A DNA stretch of 64,000 nucleotides from GCA-003244245 sp050699635 (GTDB lineage Bacteria > Actinomycetota > Actinomycetes > Mycobacteriales > Pseudonocardiaceae). The notes under the pieces are model-generated. The model was not told where the DNA came from. It saw nothing but the letters and a program-made list of their open reading frames with translations, and did no database searches. The position numbers and the translations under genes were made by a program. This document shows positions 7,736-15,144 of the stretch, piece by piece; the first letter of the stretch is position 1; every line of letters begins with the position of its first letter. The DNA lies in contig JBOHFK010000009.1 of the NCBI GenBank assembly GCA_050699635.1, positions 15,493 to 79,492 of the forward strand. Reading direction: 5' to 3'.

Positions 7736-8075
7736 GGAAGCGCGGCTCGCCGCGTGGCAGGACGAGTTGGAGTTGCTCGGACGGGTTGAGGGCACCCGCT
7801 GGGTGCCGCTCGCCGAGGCGCAGGCACTGATCGGGGTCTCCCGATCGGCGTTGCGGGCCTGGTACCGCAACGGGGAGGTACCGTCCCGGCTGGTCGATGG
7901 GCCGCACGGCCCACAACGGCTGGTCCCGCTGGAGGCGGTCGTCGAACGCGCCGAACGTTCGGCCCGGATCCGGCGTCGCGCCGAACGTGAGGTCAGCCTG
8001 GAAGCTCAACTTGCGTTGCTGCGCAACCGGGTCGACCAACTCGAGATCCGGCTGGCCGCGGTGGAGAGCCGGTAA
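7722..8075 (+). CDS. Small MerR/excisionase-like HTH protein with coiled coil
   Basis: The 117-residue protein has a helix-turn-helix of the MerR/excisionase type (about residues 28-65, VPLAEAQALIGVSRSALRAW followed by a wing with GPHGPQRLVPLEAV). A charged helical C-terminus (LEAQLALLRNRVDQLEIRLAAVES) is a likely coiled coil for dimerisation. The start was placed at ATG 7722 inside a tandem duplication. A longer frame upstream begins with TTG and adds no recognisable domain. It is divergent from the Clp_N gene, with an intergenic palindrome as its likely binding site. Function beyond DNA binding is unknown. Confidence 0.75.
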   Translation: MDTDWEARLAAWQDELELLGRVEGTRWVPLAEAQALIGVSRSALRAWYRNGEVPSRLVDGPHGPQRLVPLEAVVERAERSARIRRRAEREVSLEAQLALLRNRVDQLEIRLAAVESR

Positions 8076-8132
8076 ACTCTGGCTCCAGTAGATGTGCGTG
8101 CCGGGGAACTCTGCGCTTCGGTTGTCGTGACG

Positions 8133-8516
8133 TCAGACGTCCGCTAGGCGAAGTGTGACGCCAGCAGCCTGCCCCACCTTCTCGATGTGTTCCCGGTTCG
8201 AGGTGACAACGGCATCGCCCCGGCGGACAGCGCCTTCCACCACGGTCACATCAACGACGTCGTCGTGACCTGAGCGGCCGGCGAGGACGCCGACCTGGCG
8301 AGCCTGATCCTCTGTCATCCACTCCACGGTGCACATCAAGAGCAGCCGGACGACGTTGGCTTGCCGTGAACCTCCTCGCCACGCCTCGGCGAGCACCGGC
8401 GCCGGCACGACGGGAGCGACTTCCTCGGCCAACAAGCCGGCGTGCAGTGCCCACATCCGCCGGTCGTTGCGCTCGGCGGCGATCAGGGCGCCGGTGTCGT
8501 AGGTGACGCCGGCCAT
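8133..8516 (-). CDS. PIN-domain toxin (VapC-like)
   Basis: This 127-residue protein has the PIN pattern of acidic residues: Asp7 in TYDTGAL, Glu44 in VLAEAW, Asp85/86 and Asp89 in GHDDVVDV, and the terminal VVTSN (Asn107 where Asp is more usual). PIN toxins are Mg-dependent ribonucleases that cleave tRNA or rRNA. Its ATG immediately follows the TAG of the upstream small gene with no gap, the layout of a translationally coupled toxin-antitoxin pair. Length is normal, and the four-residue active site looks intact apart from the Asn variation. Confidence 0.85.
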   Translation of the reverse strand: MAGVTYDTGALIAAERNDRRMWALHAGLLAEEVAPVVPAPVLAEAWRGGSRQANVVRLLLMCTVEWMTEDQARQVGVLAGRSGHDDVVDVTVVEGAVRRGDAVVTSNREHIEKVGQAAGVTLRLADV

Positions 8517-8729
8517 CTATGCCGATCGCGTCATCGGTTGGCGCGCGCTGGGGCCTCCCAGCAGTGCGCGAGCGCGCGCCAATCCCTCCGCGAGTTCGTC
8601 GGTCGTCAGGGCGCCGTTGTCAGCTTCCCATTCGGCGATCGCTCGCCGTCCTGCTTCGAGTCGCAGCCGGTGAGCAGCCGTGTCGGCCAGCCACCCGCTC
8701 CTGGTCCGGACCGGGTACCTGCTGATCAT
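8517..8729 (-). CDS. Antitoxin partner of the PIN toxin
   Basis: The product is 70 residues, rich in Arg, Glu and Ala, with an amphipathic helical middle (LRLEAGRRAIAEWEADNGALTTDELAEGLARARALLG). The segment EADNGALTTDELAEGLARARALL is typical of short VapB-like antitoxins that precede PIN genes in actinobacteria. The stop TAG abuts the toxin ATG. Residues 1-25 should bind DNA and the C-terminal tail should wrap the toxin. The assignment is from position and composition; I see no strong ribbon-helix-helix or AbrB signature. Confidence 0.7.
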   Translation of the reverse strand: MISRYPVRTRSGWLADTAAHRLRLEAGRRAIAEWEADNGALTTDELAEGLARARALLGGPSARQPMTRSA

Positions 8730-8801
8730 CGTCTGGGAGTTGCTGACTGCGATCGTGCTCGCCTGATCCTGCGGCTCGGAACGGCACGGGCTGACTGGCG
8801 A

Positions 8802-9355
8802 TCATGCCGGTACCGCGTCGACCGCGGGTCTGCAATGTCGGCAGGGCCGGTACCCGGCCGCGGTCGCGGTCGCGAGGGTGGCGAATCCGTGTCGGTGGGT
8901 GGGGGTGATGCGGCGCGCGTTGTGGCAGGTCGGGAAGCAGACGACGCCGGTGGTGTCGCTGCCCAGGAAGTGCACCCCGGCCGCGGCGAGCGCGGCGACC
9001 TCGTCGAGGTTGACCTGCTCGCCACGCAGCAACTGTTCCTTGTGCGCGGACCCGAACATGTACTCGCCCAGCCCGCCGTCGGCGCGCACCACCCGATGGC
9101 AGGGGACGGCCGCAGCCGTAACTCCCGGATCTTCGCGGAGTCGTAGCCGCGCAGCGCCCGGTAGGCCCGCAGCAACGCCTCCGCCGCCGGATCCTCGGCG
9201 TCGGCGGGTCCGCGGCTCAGCCGCAGCGCGACCGAGTACACGACCCGCTCGTGCGCGCGGACCACGTCGGCGAAGCCCGCGTCCAGGTCGGCGATCAGGG
9301 CGGCGAGCAGAACCTCGAGCAGGTCGTCCTCCGCCGGGTGCTGTACATCGACCAT
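8802..9355 (-). pseudogene. Sigma-like/MGMT/Ada fusion with internal deletion and frameshift
   Basis: From ATG 9355 the first frame encodes a sigma-70 region-2-like helical part (DVVRAHERVVYSVALRLSRG to LRGYDSAKIRELRLRP). Near 9115-9130 the protein continues only in another frame, with the methyltransferase active site AVPCHRVVRADGGLGEY, then a C-terminal four-Cys Ada zinc domain (VCFPTCHNARR and YRPCRHCRP). Most of the methyltransferase before PCHRV is missing. The domain order, with the Ada zinc part last, is the reverse of E. coli Ada. The intact ancestor would repair alkylated DNA. The junction shows both a deletion and a frame change, so it is probably non-functional. Confidence 0.75.
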
Positions 9356-9414
9356 GTTCCGCACAACCCCACTCCAGACGGCTTGGTTGCAGCATCGACG
9401 TGGAGGAAACCCGC

Positions 9415-9484
9415 GCTTGATCGCCGAAAGTGAGCTGTGACCGTGCGAATCTGCACTGTGACAGCTCACTTTCGGCGATCAAGC
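9415..9484. terminator. Long perfect hairpin between dnaA and the MGMT remnant
   Basis: Twenty-four-base perfectly complementary arms (9415-9438 and 9461-9484) flank a 22-base loop, about 90 bp after the dnaA stop. There is no T-run. It can act on transcripts from either side and is one of several long-armed hairpins in this window. Confidence 0.65.
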
Positions 9485-9576
9485 TCCGGGTCGAGATGTC
9501 TGCGGCGCGCGGGGCTGTCGTGGATTGCCGAGTTGGGCTGGGATTGGTTGCCCCGAGAGGCGCGGTGCGGGCGGGG

Positions 9577-11094
9577 TCAGGAGCGGGCGCGCTGCTTGAT
9601 CCGGGAGGTCAGCTCCTGGACCTGGTCGTAGGTGCGGCGGCGTTCGGCCATCTCCTTGCGGATCTTGCGGTCGGCGTGCATCACCGTGGTGTGGTCGCGG
9701 CCACCGAAGGTCTGGCCGATCCGGGGCAGCGACAGGTCGGTGAGCTCGCGGCACAGGTACATGGAGATCTGCCGGGCCTGCGCGACGTGTTTGGTCTTGC
9801 CTGGCCCGCAAAGGTCGTCGATGGTGAGCCCGAAGAACTCCGCGGTCACCGCCATGATGTTGGGTGCGGCGATCTCGTGGGCCGCCTCGTCGGGGATCAG
9901 GTCGCGCAGCACGATCTCGGCGAGCTGGTTGTCCACCGGCTGGCGGTTCAGCGAGGCGAATGCGGTCACCCGGATCAGTGCTCCTTCCAGTTCCCGGATG
10001 TTGCGTTCGATCCGGGCGGCGATGAACTCCAGCACCTCATCCGGTGCGGCCAGCCGGTCGCCGGCGGCTTTCTTGCGCAGGATGGCGATCCGGGTCTCCA
10101 GCTCGGGTGGCTGGATATCGGTGATCAAGCCCCACTCGAAGCGGGTGCGCAGCCGGTCCTCCAGAGTGCCCAGCCCCTTGGGCGGGCGGTCGGAGGAGAT
10201 CACGATCTGCTTGTTCGCGTTGTGCAGGGTGTTGAAGGTGTGGAAGAACTCCTCCTGGGTGCCTTCCTTGCCTTCCAGGAACTGGATGTCGTCCACGAGT
10301 AGCACGTCGACGTCCCGGTAGCGGCGCTGGAAGGCAACCTTGCGGTCATCGCGCAGGGAGTTGATGAAGTCGTTGGTGAACTCTTCGGTGGAGACATAGC
10401 GCACCCGCATGCCCGGGAACAGCCGCTGCGCGTAATGCCCGACGGCGTGCAGCAGGTGCGTCTTGCCCAGCCCGGACTCGCCCCAGACGAACAGTGGGTT
10501 GTAGGCCCGCGCCGGCGCTTCGGACACCGCCACTGCCGCGGCGTGGGCGAACCGGTTCGATGCGCCGATCACGAAGGTATCGAAGGTGTACTTCTCATTG
10601 AGCCTGGTCTGCTCGTTAAGCCTGCTCTTGGAGCTCTGCGAACGGCTCGGCGCCGCGGCGGCGAGACTGGGCCAGGCCTCGTTCGCGGTGGCCGGCGCCG
10701 CTTCCCCGTCGTGCTCCCCAGGACTGCTGCCCGTGGTCGCTGCGTTGAGCGGGGCGCCGACCGGGCTGAAGTCCTCAGAGACCGCTGAGCCGGGGTCGGT
10801 GAACTGCGGCGGCAGCTGCGGTGGCACCGGCAGTGGGTGGTCCACCTTCACCGCCAGGGATACCTGCCGACCCAGATGCCGGGACAACGCCGCGCTGATC
10901 GGTTCGCGTAGTGCTCGCTCAATGGCGTCCTTGGCGAAGTCACTGGGAGCTGCGAGCAGCGCGGTGCCATCCAGCAGGCCGATGGGGCGGGTGACGCGCA
11001 TCCACGCGCGTTGCTGCGGCGAGAGCGTTCCGCTGGAGAGCTCCCGGACGACCTCGTTCCAGACTTGGCCGAGATCGGTTTGCCGCTCTGACAC
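9577..11094 (-). CDS. dnaA: Chromosomal replication initiator DnaA
   Basis: DnaA (505 residues from GTG 11094) binds DnaA boxes and melts the origin. The AAA+ module is complete, with Walker A GESGLGKTHLLHAVG, Walker B VLLVDDIQFL, the sensor region and domain IV signature GGRDHTTVMHADRKI. The variable linker (domain II) is Ala/Ser/Pro-rich. The start is GTG, with AAGGGGAG upstream. A longer frame to 11211 reads through the DnaA boxes and is unlikely. The gene is divergent from rpmH as in other actinobacteria, but dnaN does not follow it. A 59-bp piece of this gene is duplicated at 6598-6656. Confidence 0.97.
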   Translation of the reverse strand: MSERQTDLGQVWNEVVRELSSGTLSPQQRAWMRVTRPIGLLDGTALLAAPSDFAKDAIERALREPISAALSRHLGRQVSLAVKVDHPLPVPPQLPPQFTDPGSAVSEDFSPVGAPLNAATTGSSPGEHDGEAAPATANEAWPSLAAAAPSRSQSSKSRLNEQTRLNEKYTFDTFVIGASNRFAHAAAVAVSEAPARAYNPLFVWGESGLGKTHLLHAVGHYAQRLFPGMRVRYVSTEEFTNDFINSLRDDRKVAFQRRYRDVDVLLVDDIQFLEGKEGTQEEFFHTFNTLHNANKQIVISSDRPPKGLGTLEDRLRTRFEWGLITDIQPPELETRIAILRKKAAGDRLAAPDEVLEFIAARIERNIRELEGALIRVTAFASLNRQPVDNQLAEIVLRDLIPDEAAHEIAAPNIMAVTAEFFGLTIDDLCGPGKTKHVAQARQISMYLCRELTDLSLPRIGQTFGGRDHTTVMHADRKIRKEMAERRRTYDQVQELTSRIKQRARS

Positions 11095-11478
11095 CCGCTG
11101 ACTCCCCTTCGGCCGGTGGTCAACTTCTGCAGCGCCGCGTGTCCACAGGGTTGTCCACAGCTGTGGATGGCTGTGACTACTGCGCTCCCCGGGCCCCCGA
11201 CTTGCCAGCATGCTGGGCTGCCCCCAGCTTTGGTCTGGCGCCGCAAGTTAACAAGCCTGGGGTGCTGCCACAAGAACCCCGTGTAAGCAAGCACCACCGA
11301 TGTAACGGCGTGTCGCGCCGACGGTGACGCGGGACGCTGGTTTTGACGCCACCGCCACCGGCCGCCTACGATCTGGTCGTCTCCCGCCCACCGGTGGGCA
11401 TTCCTGCGTGCCCTCGCGCCTGTGCCGGTAGGGGATAGCGACCATCCCTGAGCACCAAGTACCAGGAGAACGACAGCC
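11095..11478. promoter_or_regulatory. dnaA-rpmH intergenic region with DnaA boxes
   Basis: Three DnaA-box-like 9-mers are packed in 32 bp: GTGTCCACA (11139-11147), TTGTCCACA (11151-11159, the actinobacterial consensus) and, inverted, CCATCCACA (11162-11170). The last two meet head to head around the palindrome CCACAGCTGTGG. They may mediate dnaA autoregulation. Three boxes are few for a full actinobacterial oriC, which normally lies between dnaA and dnaN. The remaining roughly 300 bp shows no further box. Confidence 0.6.
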
Positions 11479-11622
11479 GTGAGTAAGGGCAAGCGCACGT
11501 TTCAGCCGAACAACCGTCGCCGCGCGAGGACCCACGGGTTCCGGTTGCGGATGCGCACTCGGGCCGGACGTGCGATCATCGCAGCGCGGCGCCTCAAGGG
11601 CCGTTCTGAACTGTCGGCCTGA
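11479..11622 (+). CDS. rpmH: 50S ribosomal protein L34
   Basis: This short gene reads from GTG 11479 to TGA 11620-11622 and gives 47 residues, very basic: SKGKRTFQPNNRRRARTHGF, then RLRMRTRAGRAIIAARRLKG. This is the full L34 family pattern (KRTFQPNNRRR, HGFRxRMxTxxGRxIxxxRRxKGR). AGGAG lies 12 bp upstream. L34 is a late-assembling large-subunit protein. The gene begins the rpmH-rnpA-yidD-yidC-khpB-rsmG operon, conserved divergently from dnaA. Confidence 0.97.
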   Translation: MSKGKRTFQPNNRRRARTHGFRLRMRTRAGRAIIAARRLKGRSELSA

Positions 11623-11645
11623 CGCGGTCGCGGATCCCCAGCGCC

Positions 11646-12059
11646 TTGCTACCTGTTGCGACCCGGCTGAACCGCCGCGAGGACTTCGCGACGGCGGTGC
11701 GGCGGGGCCGTCGGGCGGCCTGCGGCTCGGTTGTCGTCCATCTGGCCCAGCCTAGTCATCTGGCCCAGTCCGGTGCACTTGATTCGCCGCCCCGGGTGGG
11801 TTTTGTGGTTGGTCGCCCGGTCGGCGGTTCGGTGGTCCGGCACCGGGTGCAGCGTCGGCTGCGGCATCTGATGCGGGCGCGGTTGGCAGCGTTGCCGTTG
11901 GGAGGCTTGGTGGTGGTCCGCGCGTTGCCGGCGGCAGCGGATGCCTCCAGTGCAACCCTGGGTGGGGACCTCGACGGTGCGCTGCGGCGGTTGATCGGTG
12001 CTGCGCCACTCACCAAGGCGGCGCCACTCACCAAGGCAGGGCACGGTTGCGGCCGATGA
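11646..12059 (+). CDS. rnpA: Ribonuclease P protein component
   Basis: RnpA (137 residues) is the protein subunit that assists the RNase P RNA in maturing tRNA 5' ends. The N-terminus LPVATRLNRREDFATAVRRGRR and the central RNR-type motif, here GGSVVRHRVQRRLRHLMR (family: xAVxRNRxKRxxRE), identify it. The initiation codon appears to be TTG 11646, 23 bp after the rpmH stop. A tandem TKAAPLTKA repeat near the C-terminus is non-conserved. The stop overlaps the yidD start in ATGA, indicating translational coupling. Confidence 0.9.
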   Translation: MLPVATRLNRREDFATAVRRGRRAACGSVVVHLAQPSHLAQSGALDSPPRVGFVVGRPVGGSVVRHRVQRRLRHLMRARLAALPLGGLVVVRALPAAADASSATLGGDLDGALRRLIGAAPLTKAAPLTKAGHGCGR

Positions 12060-12349
12060 CTGGGGTGCGTCCTGGATCTGGGCCAGTTGGACCAGTGTCC
12101 CGGATTCTGGTGTCCGTATTGCGGTTCTACCGCCGATGGATCTCTCCGGCGTTGCCGCCCACCTGCCGGTTCTCGCCAAGTTGTAGCGCATACGCGATCG
12201 AGGCGCTGACCGTCCACGGGGCGCTGAGAGGGTCGTGGTTGACGGTGCGACGGCTGCTGCGCTGCCAACCCTGGCACCCTGGAGGGGTGGACCCGGTTCC
12301 CCCTGCCAGAACCTCCCGCTCCCGGGCCGAGAGTGAGTCGCTGTGCTGA
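12056..12349 (+). CDS. yidD: Membrane protein insertion efficiency factor YidD
   Basis: The 97-residue product contains the YidD hallmark FYRRWISPALPPTCRFSPSCSAYAIEALTVHGALRGSWLTVRRLLRCQPWHPGGVDPVP, i.e. the C-x4-C pair and the CxPWHxGGxDPVP ending (quoted pieces span residues about 27-85). It is a small peripheral membrane protein that helps YidC/Sec insertion. ATG 12056 overlaps the rnpA stop (ATGA), and its own stop lies 7 bp inside the yidC gene. The order rnpA-yidD-yidC is universal in this operon. Confidence 0.93.
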   Translation: MTGVRPGSGPVGPVSRILVSVLRFYRRWISPALPPTCRFSPSCSAYAIEALTVHGALRGSWLTVRRLLRCQPWHPGGVDPVPPARTSRSRAESESLC

Positions 12350-13476
12350 ACTTCATCTACTACCCGGTGTCGGCCATCTTGTGGTTCTGGCACAAGGCGT
12401 TCGGCTACGTGCTGGGCCCGGGCAACGGCTTCGCCTGGGCGCTGGCGGTGGTGTTCCTGGTGTTCACGCTGCGCGCCGTGCTGTTCAAGCCGTTCGTCAG
12501 CCAGGTCCGCTCGATGCGCAAGATGCAGGAGTTCGCGCCCGAGATCCAGAAGCTGAAGAAGAAGTACGGCGACGACCGCCAGAAGATGGCGGCCGAGATG
12601 CAGAAGCTGCAGTCCGAGCACGGGGTCAATCCGCTGGGCGGCTGCCTGCCGGTGCTGGTGCAGATCCCGGTGTTCATCGGGCTGTTCCACGTGCTGCGCT
12701 CGTTCAACCGCCCGTTCCTGTCGGCGGAGATGAACCGGCAGGTCGGCAACTACGTGTTCAGCGCCGCTGACGTCCGGTCGTTCCTGGATGCGCACCTGTT
12801 CGGCGTGCCGCTGTCGTCGTTCATCACCGAGCCCACGGAGCTGCTGTCCCGGTATGGCGACATTTCCCGGTGGCAGATCGCCGTGGTGGCTATCCCGCTG
12901 ACCATCGTGGCCGGTGTGCTCACCCACCTCACCGCGAGACACTCGGTGGAGCGGCAGACCGCAGCGCAGGCTGCCAACCCGCAAGCCGCGATCATGAACA
13001 AGCTCATGGTGTATCTGTTCCCGATCGGCGTGGTGGCTGGTGGTCCCTTCTTCCCCCTGGCGATCCTGCTGTATTGGCTGTCCAACAACCTGTGGACGCT
13101 CGGTCAGCAACGGGTGGTCTACCAGTGGATCGACGCGGAGGAAGCGGAGAAGAAGGAGACTGCGATCGCCCAGCGGCAAGCCCTGGCACCGCGGCCCGGT
13201 CAGAAGCCCACCCGGCCGAAGAAGGACGGCGCGGCTAGTCTTGCCGACGGTGATGCCGCATGGGGATCGGACGAGGAGGTCGGGTCGACGACCTCCAACG
13301 GTGCCCACTCGCCGGGACCCGGATCGGGTGATGCGAGTCCCGGTTCGGCAGGGACGTCAAGTTCGGCAGGGTCGACGAATGGTCAGGGCTCGGCTCGTGC
13401 AGAGGGTTCAGTACCGCCTGGCATGATCCAGCAGCGGCCGCGACCGCGGAAGAAGACGAATCGGAAGCGTCGCTGA
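12343..13476 (+). CDS. yidC: Membrane protein insertase YidC
   Basis: The 377-residue protein starts at GTG 12343 with FIYYPVSAILWFWHKAF, an Oxa1/YidC N-terminal membrane segment. The 60KD_IMP core follows, with the cytoplasmic hairpin MRKMQEFAPEIQKLKKKYGDD and the conserved NPLGGCLPVLVQIPVFIGLF. Five hydrophobic segments are visible, with the two C-terminal ones after IMNKLMVYLFPIGVV and FPLAILLYWLSNNLW. It inserts membrane proteins alone or with SecYEG. The last about 110 residues are a Lys/Ser/Gly-rich cytoplasmic tail ending RPRPRKKTNRKRR, which can contact ribosomes, as in Gram-positive homologues. Confidence 0.97.
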   Translation: MLNFIYYPVSAILWFWHKAFGYVLGPGNGFAWALAVVFLVFTLRAVLFKPFVSQVRSMRKMQEFAPEIQKLKKKYGDDRQKMAAEMQKLQSEHGVNPLGGCLPVLVQIPVFIGLFHVLRSFNRPFLSAEMNRQVGNYVFSAADVRSFLDAHLFGVPLSSFITEPTELLSRYGDISRWQIAVVAIPLTIVAGVLTHLTARHSVERQTAAQAANPQAAIMNKLMVYLFPIGVVAGGPFFPLAILLYWLSNNLWTLGQQRVVYQWIDAEEAEKKETAIAQRQALAPRPGQKPTRPKKDGAASLADGDAAWGSDEEVGSTTSNGAHSPGPGSGDASPGSAGTSSSAGSTNGQGSARAEGSVPPGMIQQRPRPRKKTNRKRR

Positions 13477-13505
13477 GGGCGCGATCGCCCGGAAGGGAGA
13501 CAGTT

Positions 13506-14144
13506 GTGGCGGAGACGCTGGCGACTGAGACAGCGGTGACTGAGTCTTTGACAGCTTCGACGGCGGGGGTCTCGACGGCGGGGGTCTCGACAGCAGAGTC
13601 GTCGGCTGATGCTGGTGCAGCAGCGGATGCTGATGGCGCGGCGGATGCCGCCCAGTCGGTGGGCAGCGCGCCAGTGAGCGAGGATCTTCTCGTTCAAGAG
13701 GGCGACGTGGCGGGTGACTATCTCGAACGGCTACTTGACGTCGTGGACTACGACGGCGACATCGACCTGGACGTCGAGGCCGGCCGCGCGATGGTCAGCA
13801 TCGACGGCGGGGACGACCTGGCGAAACTGGTGGGCCCGCGGGGTGTGGTACTCGAGGCGCTACAGGAGCTCACCCGGCTCGCGGTGCAACAGCAGACCGG
13901 TGCGCGAAGCCGGCTGATGCTTGACGTCGCACGGTGGCGCTCCGCTCGCCGCAACGATCTCAGCGAACTGGGTCGAACGACCGCGCAGCAGGTAGTTGAC
14001 GGCGGGAAGCCGGTCCGGTTGCAGGCGATGACACCGTTCGAGCGCAAGGTCGTTCATGACGCGGTGGCGGACCTGGACGGGGTATTCAGCGAAAGTGACG
14101 GCGAGGAGCCGCAACGCTGTGTCGTGGTGTTTCCCGCTGTGTAA
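13506..14144 (+). CDS. khpB: KH-R3H RNA-binding protein KhpB (Jag/SpoIIIJ-associated)
   Basis: The 212-residue product has an Ala/Ser/Thr-rich, poorly conserved N-terminus (about 60 residues), then a KH-type domain (GDIDLDVEAGRAMVSIDGGD and LVGPRGVVLEALQEL) and an R3H domain with LMLDVARWRSARR and MTPFERKVVHDAV. It binds RNA and pairs with KhpA in Gram-positive bacteria. It starts at GTG 13506, 29 bp after yidC. Its final codons GCT GTG TAA are the first part of a six-copy 17-bp repeat array, so the gene's stop codon is contained in a repeat unit. Confidence 0.93.
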   Translation: MAETLATETAVTESLTASTAGVSTAGVSTAESSADAGAAADADGAADAAQSVGSAPVSEDLLVQEGDVAGDYLERLLDVVDYDGDIDLDVEAGRAMVSIDGGDDLAKLVGPRGVVLEALQELTRLAVQQQTGARSRLMLDVARWRSARRNDLSELGRTTAQQVVDGGKPVRLQAMTPFERKVVHDAVADLDGVFSESDGEEPQRCVVVFPAV

Positions 14145-14236
14145 TTTGAGACGCTGTGTAATTTGAGACGCTGTGTAATGTGAGACGCTGTGTGATGTGA
14201 GACGCTGTGTGATGTGAGACGCTGTGTGATGTGAGA
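14135..14236 (+). repeat. Six-copy 17-bp tandem array between khpB and rsmG
   Basis: The units begin at 14135, 14152, 14169, 14186, 14203 and 14220. Copies 1-2 read CGCTGTGTAATTTGAGA, copy 3 has TAATGT, and copies 4-6 read CGCTGTGTGATGTGAGA. Divergence runs in order along the array, which is typical of stepwise tandem duplication. The first unit overlaps the khpB stop codon. Confidence 0.95.
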
Positions 14237-14316
14237 TCTGTTGGCCGGCTCCACCGGTGGTGGTCTGACTCGTTGCGCAGCGAAAGCGGCCCTGTCTTTG
14301 GACGCGTGAGGGACCG

Positions 14317-15144
14317 ATGTTCCACGTGAAACATCCGGCGGACATCCGATCACCGGCGCAACCGGTTGGAGTCAACTTGCCGACCCACCCGGTGGAGACC
14401 GGAACGTCTCCGGTGCTAGCCGGATCGGGCGCACAGGCAGTGGGAGCTGACGTTCGGGCAGCGACCCGGGCCGTGTTCGGTGATCGATATGCGCTCGCTG
14501 AACGGTATGCGGAACTGCTCGCCGGTCCGGGGGTTGACCGGGGTGTGATCGGCCCTAGGGAAGCGGATCGGCTATGGGACCGGCACCTGCTCAACTCCGT
14601 GGTGCTGGGTGAACTCATCGCTGATGGCGCTCGGGTGCTCGATGTGGGCTCAGGCGCGGGTCTGCCGGGAATCCCCCTTGCGATCGCTCGCCCGGATCTC
14701 ACGGTTGTGCTGCTGGAACCGATGGCACGACGCGTTGCCTGGCTCCAGGAAGTGGCCATTGAGCTGGGTCTGGAGGTCTCGGTGCGGCGCGGTCGCGCTG
14801 AAGATCTGGCGGTGCGGCGCGAGATTGGCGGCTACGACGTCGTTACGGCCCGGGCGGTCGCACCGTTGGGCAGGTTGGCAGGGTGGTGTCTCCCATTGGT
14901 GGCGCCAGGTGGACGGCTACTCGCCGTGAAGGGCGCCAGCGCCGCAGCGGAAGTCGCTCGGGACGTCGATGCGGTGCGAGCTGCCGGAGGGGCGGCCATG
15001 GAGATCGTGCTGTGCGGTGCCACCATTGTGCAGCCACCGACCACGGTCATCGTGGTTCCCCGGCTGACCCAGCGTGTTACCCGTCTTGCCGGGACACGAA
15101 GCCCGATCGCTGGCTCAGTCGGCCGTCGGAGAAAGGATCGGTGA
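14317..15144 (+). CDS. rsmG: 16S rRNA (guanine527-N7)-methyltransferase RsmG
   Basis: The 275-residue product contains the SAM-binding motif RVLDVGSGAGLPGIPLAIARPD and the family's RxWDRHLLNS element, seen as EADRLWDRHLLNSVVLGEL. It methylates G527 of 16S rRNA in the decoding centre. The start is ATG 14317, and the first codons (MFHVKH) are themselves a parS site, a recurrent arrangement in actinobacteria. The N-terminus is extended by about 45 residues relative to E. coli RsmG. The stop overlaps the parA start by 4 bp (GTGA). Confidence 0.95.
   Translation: MFHVKHPADIRSPAQPVGVNLPTHPVETGTSPVLAGSGAQAVGADVRAATRAVFGDRYALAERYAELLAGPGVDRGVIGPREADRLWDRHLLNSVVLGELIADGARVLDVGSGAGLPGIPLAIARPDLTVVLLEPMARRVAWLQEVAIELGLEVSVRRGRAEDLAVRREIGGYDVVTARAVAPLGRLAGWCLPLVAPGGRLLAVKGASAAAEVARDVDAVRAAGGAAMEIVLCGATIVQPPTTVIVVPRLTQRVTRLAGTRSPIAGSVGRRRKDR
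14318..14333. promoter_or_regulatory. parS site 1, at the rsmG start codon
   Basis: TGTTCCACGTGAAACA differs from the consensus parS TGTTTCACGTGAAACA at one base. It covers codons 1-6 of rsmG. Confidence 0.9.

Noticed and set aside
11095..11211. A longer DnaA start at 11211
   Set aside because: The extra 39 residues read through DnaA boxes, and GTG 11094 has a strong ribosome site and the family's usual N-terminus.
14135..14236. CRISPR array
   Set aside because: The units are directly adjacent with no spacers, so it is a tandem repeat. No cas genes are present.
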